Source of the DNA: Allorhizobium borbori
Lineage (GTDB): Bacteria; Pseudomonadota; Alphaproteobacteria; Rhizobiales; Rhizobiaceae
Direction: 5' to 3'
Length of the DNA: 64,000 nt
NCBI RefSeq assembly: GCF_014196535.1
Contig: NZ_JACIDU010000015.1
Span: 1-64,000, forward strand
Under the pieces are notes generated by a model, which was given only the letters and a program-made list of their open reading frames with translations, searched no databases and was not told where the DNA came from. The translations under genes were made by a program, and so were the position numbers. Positions 16,973 through 23,785 of this stretch are shown one piece after another. Position 1 is the stretch's first letter. Every line of letters starts with the position of its first letter.

Positions 16973-17401
16973 CTAGAAATCGATCACGACCGAGGGGGCG
17001 CTTCGGCGTGCCTCGCCATGATAAACCGCTTCGATATTATTGCCGTCGGGATCGAGAACGAAAGCGGCGTAATAGCCGGGGTGGTAGGGGCGCTCGCCGG
17101 GTGCTCCGTTGTCGCGCCCGCCATGGGCAAGGGCGGCGTGATAGAAGGCATCGACCATGGCGCGGTCCGTCGCCTGAAACGCCAGATGGTGGCGCCCCGT
17201 CAGCACGCCAAGCGCTGCCGGGCTGTCGACCGAGGTGACGAAGAGTTCGTCAGCCCAGAAATAGCTTTCCTCCGCGCCACCGAGGGGAATGCCGAGCACA
17301 TTCAGAACGGCTGTGTAGAAGTCCTGGCTGGCCTTTAGATCGCGCACGACCAGTTGCAGATGGTCAATAAGCCGGCCGCGATGCAGTTGCTGCGTTTCCA
17401 T
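16973..17401 (-). CDS. VOC family (glyoxalase/dioxygenase-like) protein
   Basis: This 142-residue vicinal-oxygen-chelate protein has IDHLQLVVRDLKASQDFYTAVL at the start (metal-ligand His, about residue 14), GRHHLAFQATDRAMVDAFYHAA in the centre (second His region) and AAFVLDPDGNNIEAVYH at the end (Glu ligand). Such single-copy domains dimerise to form a metal site and cover glyoxalases, dioxygenases and antibiotic-binding proteins. The substrate is unknown. The ATG at 17401 follows the hairpin-containing spacer from the ETF-QO gene, in the same direction. Confidence 0.8.
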   Translation of the reverse strand: METQQLHRGRLIDHLQLVVRDLKASQDFYTAVLNVLGIPLGGAEESYFWADELFVTSVDSPAALGVLTGRHHLAFQATDRAMVDAFYHAALAHGGRDNGAPGERPYHPGYYAAFVLDPDGNNIEAVYHGEARRSAPSVVIDF

Positions 17402-17448
17402 TATCGTCTCCCATGAATGCAAATCTTGCGACCTCGCCCACGGGAGAG

Positions 17449-17481
17449 TGCCGCCTCGCCATAGTTCCACGGGAGGCGGCA
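17449..17481 (-). terminator. Hairpin downstream of the ETF-QO gene
   Basis: TGCCGCCTC (17449-17457) and GAGGCGGCA (17473-17481) form a 9-bp perfect stem with a 15-nt loop, extendable with a bulge. It lies 20 nt past the minus-strand stop of the ETF-ubiquinone oxidoreductase. Confidence 0.6.
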
Positions 17482-17501
17482 ACGCTCAATACGTCAGTCC
17501 A

Positions 17502-19154
17502 TCACATATTCGGATAGACCGGACCTTCGCCACCCTGCGGCGGCACCCAGTTGATGTTCTGGTTGGGGTCCTTGATGTCGCAGGTCTTGCAGTGGACGCA
17601 GTTCTGACCGTTGATGACATAGGTCATCTCGCCATCCTTCTCGACCCATTCATAGACACCTGCCGGACAATAGCGCGTCGAGGGACCGGCAAAGGTACCA
17701 AGTTCGGAGGCCTTCTGCAGCGTCAGATCCTTGACCTTGAGGTGAACCGGCTGGTCTTCCTCATGGTTGGTGTTCGACAGGAACACCGAGGACAGGCGGT
17801 CGAAGGTCAGCACGCCATCCGGCTTCGGATAGTCGATGGGCGTGTGCAGCGCGGCGGGTTCCAGACTTTCCGCATCAGTCTTGCCGTGGCTGACCGTGCC
17901 GAAGAAGGAGAAGCCGAACAGCGAGTTCGTCCACATATCGAGACCGCCGAGCGCGACGCCGATGGCAAGGCCGAACTTGGACCACAGTGGCTTGACGTTG
18001 CGAACCGGCTTGAGGTCGGCACCGATCGGGCCATCGCGCCATTCGTTTTCGATCTCGACGACCTCGTCGTGGCTGCGACCGGCGGCAATGGCCGCGGCGA
18101 TCTTTTCAGCCGCAAGCTTGCCGGACAGAACCGCGTTGTGACTGCCCTTGATGCGCGGCACATTGACGAACCCGGCGGAACAGCCGATCAGCGCGCCGCC
18201 CGGGAAAGTCAGCTTCGGCACCGACTGGTAGCCACCTTCGGTAATGGCGCGGGCGCCGTAGGAAATGCGCTTGGCGCCTTCGAAAGTGCCCCGGATTTCC
18301 GGATGCGTCTTGAAGCGCTGGAACTCCTCGAAGGGGAAGAGGTAGGGGTTCTTGTAGTTCAGGTGCACCACGAAGCCGACGGCCACGAGGTTGTCTTCCA
18401 GATGATAGAGGAAGGAACCGCCACCGGTCTGCATATCGAGCGGCCAGCCGAAGGAGTGGCGCACCAGACCCTGCTTGTGGTTCTCCGGCTTAACCTGCCA
18501 GAGTTCCTTGATGCCGATGCCGAACTTCTGCGGCTCGCGGCCTTCGGAAAGACTGTACTTGGCGATGAGCTGCTTTGCGAGCGAACCACGCACACCTTCA
18601 CCGATCAGCACATACTTGCCGAGAAGCGCCATGCCCGGCGTGAAGTTCGGGCCGGGTTCGCCGTTCTTCTCGATGCCCATGTCCCCGGTGATGACGCCGG
18701 TGACAGCACCCTTGTCATCATACATCAGTTCGGCGGCGGCAAAGCCGGGATAGATCTCGACACCGAGTTCTTCCGCCTTCGTCGCCAGCCAGCGACAGAC
18801 GTTGCCAAGAGAGACGATATAGTTGCCGTGATTGTTGAGAAGCGGCGGCATGAAGGCGTTCGGCAAACGGATCGCCTTTTCCTTGGTCAGGAAGAGGAAA
18901 TGGTCATCCGTGACCTCGGTCTTGAAGGGGTGCGCCTCATCGGAACGCCAGTCGGGCAGCAGCGCGTCGATACCGATGGGATCGACGACGGCGCCTGACA
19001 GGATATGTGCGCCGACTTCCGAGCCCTTTTCCAGAACGACGACGGAAAGCTCCGGGTTGACCTGTTTCAGGCGGATCGCAGCGGAAAGACCGGCCGGCCC
19101 CGCACCCACGATCACCACGTCGAATTCCATGCTCTCGCGTTCGATCTCTTCCAT
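17502..19154 (-). CDS. Electron transfer flavoprotein-ubiquinone oxidoreductase
   Basis: This 550-residue membrane-associated protein accepts electrons from ETF (fatty-acid and amino-acid dehydrogenases) and reduces ubiquinone. It has the FAD fold VVIVGAGPAGLSAAIRLKQ (about 12-30), HILSGAVVDP (quinone/FAD region), GEGVRGSLAKQLI, and the C-terminal 4Fe-4S domain RYCPAGVYEWV...CVHCKTCDIKDP, ending GGEGPVYPNM as in human and bacterial ETF-QO. Length matches the family (about 550). The ATG at 19154 follows AAAGGACC. It stands alone, with no etfBA adjacent. Confidence 0.95.
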   Translation of the reverse strand: MEEIERESMEFDVVIVGAGPAGLSAAIRLKQVNPELSVVVLEKGSEVGAHILSGAVVDPIGIDALLPDWRSDEAHPFKTEVTDDHFLFLTKEKAIRLPNAFMPPLLNNHGNYIVSLGNVCRWLATKAEELGVEIYPGFAAAELMYDDKGAVTGVITGDMGIEKNGEPGPNFTPGMALLGKYVLIGEGVRGSLAKQLIAKYSLSEGREPQKFGIGIKELWQVKPENHKQGLVRHSFGWPLDMQTGGGSFLYHLEDNLVAVGFVVHLNYKNPYLFPFEEFQRFKTHPEIRGTFEGAKRISYGARAITEGGYQSVPKLTFPGGALIGCSAGFVNVPRIKGSHNAVLSGKLAAEKIAAAIAAGRSHDEVVEIENEWRDGPIGADLKPVRNVKPLWSKFGLAIGVALGGLDMWTNSLFGFSFFGTVSHGKTDAESLEPAALHTPIDYPKPDGVLTFDRLSSVFLSNTNHEEDQPVHLKVKDLTLQKASELGTFAGPSTRYCPAGVYEWVEKDGEMTYVINGQNCVHCKTCDIKDPNQNINWVPPQGGEGPVYPNM

Positions 19155-19394
19155 CGCCACGGTCCTTTCCATCCACGGTTGCCTTGGCAAGCTGCCAAAA
19201 TCCCACACTCTCTATTCCTGAAGAGAAGCAGAAAGTCGAGAACCAGAGTTGTCCGCGAATGTGGATTTTTTCTATAAGGGTCATGAGGAACGGTAATAGC
19301 AGCCGCGCGCCGACCCCGGAGAAGGTGTCCGGAATGGTGTGGGCACATGCCATGCCCTCATGGCAGCAGAGAATTCAAACCAGGAGGAACTCCC

Positions 19395-20183
19395 ATGGAT
19401 TTCAATATTTCCGGCAAGCGAGCGCTGGTGCTGGCGTCCTCGCGCGGGCTTGGCGCAGGCATTGCCGCCGCACTGGCAGCGGAAGGCGTCAATGTGCTGC
19501 TGACCGGCCGCAGCGGCGACAAGCTGGCGGCCAATTGCGATGCGATCAACGCACGCGGCAAGGGCAAGGCTGACTGGGTGTGGAGCGATCTCGCCGACCC
19601 CGATTTCGTCTCCACCATACAGGAGGCGGTGAAGGACAAACTCGGCGGCCTCGACATTCTCGTCAACAACACCGGCGGGCCGGTTCCGGGTTCCACCGAG
19701 GACATGAAGGCGGAGCGGCTGGAAACCTATTTCCAGTCGATGGTGGTCAGCGTCATCGCGCTTACCAATGCCTTCCTGCCCGCGCTGAAGGAACAGGGCT
19801 GGGGCCGCATTGTCACCGTCGCCTCCTCCGGCGTCATCGAGCCGATCCCGAACCTTGCGCTTTCCAACACGCTGCGGGCGGCACTGGTGGGCTGGAACAA
19901 GACGCTGGCCACCGAAATCGCCAGCACCGGCGTGACCGCGAACATGGTCCTGCCCGGGCGCATCCTGACGGATCGTATCGAGGAACTGGACGGCGCCAAT
20001 GCCAAGCGGCTCGGCGCAAGCGTTGAAGACATCCGCGCCGCCTCGATCAAGGCCATTCCGGCCGGGCGTCTTGGCACGGTCGAGGAGTTCGCCGCCGCCG
20101 CCGCCTTCCTCTGCTCGCAACAGGCCAGCTACATCACCGGCACCCTGCTTCGTGTCGACGGCGGCGCAGCAAAGTCGCTCTGA
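19395..20183 (+). CDS. Atypical short-chain dehydrogenase lacking the YxxxK pair
   Basis: This 262-residue SDR-fold protein resembles FabG-like oxidoreductases: ALVLASSRGLGAGIA (residues ~10-24) in place of the usual TGxxxGIG, DILVNNTGG (88-95) and C-terminal SYITGTLLRVDGGAAKSL. Where classical members have Tyr-xxx-Lys this one reads Ser157 and Arg161 (LALSNTLRAAL). The conserved serine (TVASSG, ~144) is kept. Activity may be altered or lost; a recognised BKR-like subgroup shares such substitutions. AGGAGG precedes the ATG at 19395. A terminator lies 80 nt past the stop. Confidence 0.8.
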   Translation: MDFNISGKRALVLASSRGLGAGIAAALAAEGVNVLLTGRSGDKLAANCDAINARGKGKADWVWSDLADPDFVSTIQEAVKDKLGGLDILVNNTGGPVPGSTEDMKAERLETYFQSMVVSVIALTNAFLPALKEQGWGRIVTVASSGVIEPIPNLALSNTLRAALVGWNKTLATEIASTGVTANMVLPGRILTDRIEELDGANAKRLGASVEDIRAASIKAIPAGRLGTVEEFAAAAAFLCSQQASYITGTLLRVDGGAAKSL

Positions 20184-20265
20184 TTTCCGCCCCGGGAAAT
20201 GGGCAAACGCTTCGGTGCAGGGGTTGCAATCCCCTGTCCGCCATGCCATTCACCCCCTCCCTGTC

Positions 20266-20292
20266 AACGGGCGCTCCTGCGGCGCCCGTTTT
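20266..20292 (+). terminator. Rho-independent terminator
   Basis: AACGGGCGC (20266-20274) pairs perfectly with GCGCCCGTT (20282-20290) around a 7-nt loop and is followed by further Ts. It ends transcription from the SDR region before the Hsp70-like gene. Confidence 0.8.
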
Positions 20293-20348
20293 GCGTTGCG
20301 GCAATGCCGCTCCGCTTCATGCACAATTTCAAGAATGGAGATGAGGCG

Positions 20349-21650
20349 ATGGCGCGCGCGCTCGGACTGGATTTCGGCACGACCAACACAGTGATCGCGA
20401 TGGCGGACAGTGATCGCCAGACGCATTCCATGCATTTCAACAGCAGTGCCGGCGAAACCGACAGCATGCGCACGGCGCTGTCCTTCATGAAGGACCCCGA
20501 TCTCGGCGCTTCCGCCCTCAAGGTCGAGGCCGGTCAGGCTGCGATCCGCCAGTTCATCGACAATCCCGGCGATTGTCGCTTCCTGCAATCGATCAAGACC
20601 TTCGCGGCAAGTGCGCTCTTTCAGGGCACGCTGGTCTTTGCCCGCCGGCATGAGTTCGAGGATCTGATGGAAGTGTTCATCCGCCGCCTGAAGGCCTATG
20701 CGGGCGACCACTGGCCGGAAGACCTCGGCACGCTCGTCGCGGGCCGTCCCGTGCGCTTTGCCGGCGCCAACCCGAACGAGGCGCTGGCGCTGGAGCGCTA
20801 CGACAAGGCGCTGACGCGTCTCGGCTTCTCCGACATTCACTATGTCTACGAGCCGGTCGCGGCCGCCTATTACTTCGCCCGCACGCTGAAAAGCGATGCG
20901 AACGTATTGGTCGCCGACTTCGGCGGCGGCACCACCGACTATTCGCTCATCCGTTTCGAAACCAATGGCGGCGTACTATCGGCAACCCCCATCGGCCATT
21001 CCGGCGTGGGCGTCGCCGGTGACCATTTCGACTTCCGCATGATCGACAACATCGTGTCACCGGAAATCGGCAAGGGTTCGCAGTTCAAGAGCTTCGGGAA
21101 GGTGCTGGACGTGCCTTCGGGTTATTACGTGAACTTCGGCCGCTGGAACCAGCTTTCGATCTTCAAGACCAGCCGCGAGTTCACCGACCTGAAATCACTG
21201 GTACGCCAGGCGCTGGAGCCGGAAAAGCTCGAACTCTTCATCGATCTGGTGGAGCATGACGAAGGCTATCCGCTCTATCAGGCGATTTCCGCCACCAAGA
21301 TGGCGCTGTCTTCGGCGGAAGAGGCAGAGTTCAATTTCGCGCCGCTGGGGTCCGCCGGTCGCCGCACCGTGCGCCGCGCGGATTTCGAAACCTGGATCGC
21401 CGACGATCTCGCCAAGATCGAGGGCGCGCTGGACGAGGTGCTGGAAAAGACCAACACACCGGCATCGGCCATCGACAAGGTGTTCCTGACCGGCGGCACC
21501 TCCTTCGTGCCCGCCGTGCGCTCCATCTTCACGCGGCGGTTCGATGAAGGCCGCATCGAAACCGGCGGTGAGTTGCTCTCCATCGCCCATGGTCTGGCGC
21601 TGATCGGCGAAAGCGGCGAAATCGAACGGTGGACCGCCGAGCGCCCCTGA
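20349..21650 (+). CDS. Hsp70-family protein (YegD-like)
   Basis: This 433-residue actin-like ATPase has the Hsp70 nucleotide-binding fold: LGLDFGTTNTVIA (phosphate 1, residues ~5-17), YVYEPVAAAYYFA (connect 1), VADFGGGTTDYSL (phosphate 2, about 193-205) and VFLTGGTSFVPAVR (adenosine motif). It lacks the C-terminal substrate-binding and lid domains of DnaK, as in YegD. The partner chaperone or client is unknown. The ATG at 20349 has GGAGATGAGG upstream; another in-frame ATG lies 10 codons earlier (20319). The uracil-DNA glycosylase gene follows after 45 nt and may be co-transcribed. Confidence 0.87.
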   Translation: MARALGLDFGTTNTVIAMADSDRQTHSMHFNSSAGETDSMRTALSFMKDPDLGASALKVEAGQAAIRQFIDNPGDCRFLQSIKTFAASALFQGTLVFARRHEFEDLMEVFIRRLKAYAGDHWPEDLGTLVAGRPVRFAGANPNEALALERYDKALTRLGFSDIHYVYEPVAAAYYFARTLKSDANVLVADFGGGTTDYSLIRFETNGGVLSATPIGHSGVGVAGDHFDFRMIDNIVSPEIGKGSQFKSFGKVLDVPSGYYVNFGRWNQLSIFKTSREFTDLKSLVRQALEPEKLELFIDLVEHDEGYPLYQAISATKMALSSAEEAEFNFAPLGSAGRRTVRRADFETWIADDLAKIEGALDEVLEKTNTPASAIDKVFLTGGTSFVPAVRSIFTRRFDEGRIETGGELLSIAHGLALIGESGEIERWTAERP

Positions 21651-21695
21651 CGCTTTGGCCTTTTGCTCCGGGCCTTTCCCCGATAGGATAGGTTC

Positions 21696-22547
21696 ATGAT
21701 CGAAGCCTCTCACCTTGATGCGCCGGAACTGGCCGCGCTTCTGCATTTCTATGCGGATGCGGGGGTAGAGTGGCTTGTCGAGGATGAGGCGGTTGACAGT
21801 TTCGCCGCCTTCGCCGAAGCGCGCGCGGCGCAGCAGGCGGCTTCCCCTGCCCGGCAAGCTCCGGCAAGAACCGAGCGTCCCGCCGCCGCTACGCAGGCGC
21901 CGGCGGCACCCGCCATCCAGAGCGGTAATGTCACGGTGCCGAATGTCGAGGCCGTGGCGATGGCGCGCGAGGTGGCGGCACAGGCACGCTCGCTGGAAGA
22001 CCTGCGCGAACGCCTCATTGCCTTCAACGGCTGCAATCTGCGCCACTCGGCGCTTTCAACCATCTTCGCCAGCGGCGGCACCGACTCCGGCCTGATGGTT
22101 ATCGGCCCCCTGCCCGAACAGGATGACGAGCGCGAAGGCATCGCCTTTTCCGGCCCGCCCGGCCTGCTGCTGGAGCGGATGATCGGCGCCATCGGCCTGA
22201 AGCGCGAGGCGGTGCTGGCGACCACGCTCATTCCCTGGCGCACGCCCGGCAATCGCGCGCCGCTGCCGCATGAGGTCGACATCTGCCGTCCCTTCATCGA
22301 GCGGCAGGTGGAACTGGCGAACCCGCGGGCGCTGCTTTTGCTAGGCAATCTCACCGCCCGCACTTTCTTCGGGGCGAATGGCAATATTCATCAGTTGCGC
22401 GGCCACTGGCGGGATCTGACCTTCGGCGAGCTGGTCGTGCCGGCGCTGGCAAGCCTGCACCCTTCGGAATTGATGAAAGCGCCGCGCGCCAAGCCGCAGG
22501 CCTGGGCCGACCTTCTGTCGCTTGCCGGCAGGATGGGCATGATCTGA
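21696..22547 (+). CDS. Divergent family 4-like uracil-DNA glycosylase
   Basis: This 283-residue protein has a low-complexity Ala/Pro/Gln stretch (about residues 43-77) and a C-terminal UDG fold (about 95-283). Recognisable are LRERLIAFNGCNLRHSA, the equivalent of GEAPG reading MVIGPLPEQDD, FSGPPGLLLERMIGAIGLKRE, PGNRAPLPHEVDICRPFI, and LASLHPSELM for the HPS motif. Family 4 enzymes remove uracil from DNA and carry a 4Fe-4S cluster on four cysteines; only two of those positions remain cysteine here. Cluster binding and activity are therefore doubtful. It lies 45 nt after the Hsp70-like gene. Confidence 0.78.
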   Translation: MIEASHLDAPELAALLHFYADAGVEWLVEDEAVDSFAAFAEARAAQQAASPARQAPARTERPAAATQAPAAPAIQSGNVTVPNVEAVAMAREVAAQARSLEDLRERLIAFNGCNLRHSALSTIFASGGTDSGLMVIGPLPEQDDEREGIAFSGPPGLLLERMIGAIGLKREAVLATTLIPWRTPGNRAPLPHEVDICRPFIERQVELANPRALLLLGNLTARTFFGANGNIHQLRGHWRDLTFGELVVPALASLHPSELMKAPRAKPQAWADLLSLAGRMGMI

Positions 22548-22559
22548 CGCGTATTGCGG

Positions 22560-23501
22560 TCAGGCCGGATGCGTCGGGTTCGCCTTGCGGGCCGCGCGCC
22601 GTTCCAGCCCGAGTTGGTGTTCCCGATAGATAATGAAGATGCCCGCCCCGACGACGATCATCGTTCCCATCAGCATGGATGCGGTCGGGGTATCGTTGAA
22701 CAGGACATAGGCAATGCCGATGCCCAGCAGGATCGACGTATATTCGAACGGTGCGATAGCCGAGACGTCGGCGTGTCGATAGCTTTCCGTCAGAAGGATC
22801 TGCGCCACGCCGCCGGAGAAACCGGCCAGCGCCAGCAGGCCCGTCACGCCTAGCGGAAGGGCCGGCCAGCCGAAGGGCACGGTGACCAGCGAGAGAACCG
22901 CCGCGGTGATCGAGAAGTAGAGCACGATAGTCGGCGTCTTTTCCGTAGCGACAAGCTGGCGGACCTGGATCATCGCCAACGCAGCGAGCGCCGCCGACAA
23001 CAGAACTGCGATGGCTCCAACCGCCTGTTCCGAAGCGAAACCGCCGGTGCGAAACAGGCTGAGATTGGGCCAGGAGATGATCAGAACGCCAACGAGCCCG
23101 ACAACGACCGCCGTCCAGCGATAAGCGCGCACCGTCTCCTTGAGAATGACGGCCGCGAAGACGACCGCAAGCAGCGGCGAGGCATAGCCCATAGCGATGG
23201 CATCCGGCATCGGCAGGTGCAGCAGACCATAAAAGCCGAGCCCCATGGCAAGAATGCCGAGAAAGCCACGCTTGAGATGACCGATGGGATTGGCCGTATA
23301 GAACGCTCCGCGCAATTGGTGGCGCACGGCGAGATAGGCGATGATCGGCACCAGCGCGAAGGCAGAGCGATAAAACGTCACCTGCCCCGGCATCACCTCC
23401 GTCCCCGCCAACTTGATAAAGGTTTGCATGCAGACAAAAAGGCAGACGGAAGCGATCTTCAGCAGAATGCCCCGGATCGGGCTGGCAGGCATGGGGGGCA
23501 T
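22560..23501 (-). CDS. DMT-superfamily EamA transporter
   Basis: This 313-residue inner-membrane protein has about ten transmembrane segments in two EamA repeats: the first with GILLKIASVCLFVCMQTFIK, and the second with QAVGAIAVLLSAALAALAM and FSGGVAQILLTESYRHADVS. The AIAPFEYTSILLGIGIAYV region is typical of RhaT/YdcZ-like exporters of metabolites or amino acids. The C-terminus is cytoplasmic and basic. It is convergent with the uracil-DNA glycosylase gene and divergent from pepN. Confidence 0.85.
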   Translation of the reverse strand: MPPMPASPIRGILLKIASVCLFVCMQTFIKLAGTEVMPGQVTFYRSAFALVPIIAYLAVRHQLRGAFYTANPIGHLKRGFLGILAMGLGFYGLLHLPMPDAIAMGYASPLLAVVFAAVILKETVRAYRWTAVVVGLVGVLIISWPNLSLFRTGGFASEQAVGAIAVLLSAALAALAMIQVRQLVATEKTPTIVLYFSITAAVLSLVTVPFGWPALPLGVTGLLALAGFSGGVAQILLTESYRHADVSAIAPFEYTSILLGIGIAYVLFNDTPTASMLMGTMIVVGAGIFIIYREHQLGLERRAARKANPTHPA

Positions 23502-23707
23502 GAGAATTCCCGGCTGGAGCGGATGGCGCTGGCTGCGACATTGGTACGATCCAACAATAACTGAAATATGGCAAGCAAAGGTTCAATTCTCCTGATGAAT
23601 CAATGAAACCTTCTTGTGAAAGCAATAAACTGTCGGTGACCACGCTTCTTCTATCATGAAAATTTTAGCAATCCTTCAGGATTTCGTGCCACATTCCAAA
23701 CCTGTAG

Positions 23708-23757
23708 GTGCGGGTACAGGCCTGAGGAGGGCTCGCCCGTGTCCGGTGAACCCGCAC
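23708..23757 (+). promoter_or_regulatory. Structured leader element upstream of pepN
   Basis: GTGCGGGT (23708-23715) pairs perfectly with ACCCGCAC (23750-23757), enclosing a second hairpin GGGC-TC-GCCC (23729-23738) in a GC-rich block. The block interrupts an AT-rich intergenic region and ends 28 nt before the pepN start. This looks like a folded 5' leader, but I do not match it to a known riboswitch class. Confidence 0.4.
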
Positions 23758-23785
23758 GCCACCAGCAGGATTTTCAGGAATTACC

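Noticed and set aside
20160-20243. Possible full tRNA-Ser gene overlapping the end of the SDR gene
   Set aside because: Only a T-arm-like hairpin is present, its loop is TTGCAAT rather than TTCGAAT, no D-arm or anticodon arm can be folded, and the 5' acceptor strand does not match.
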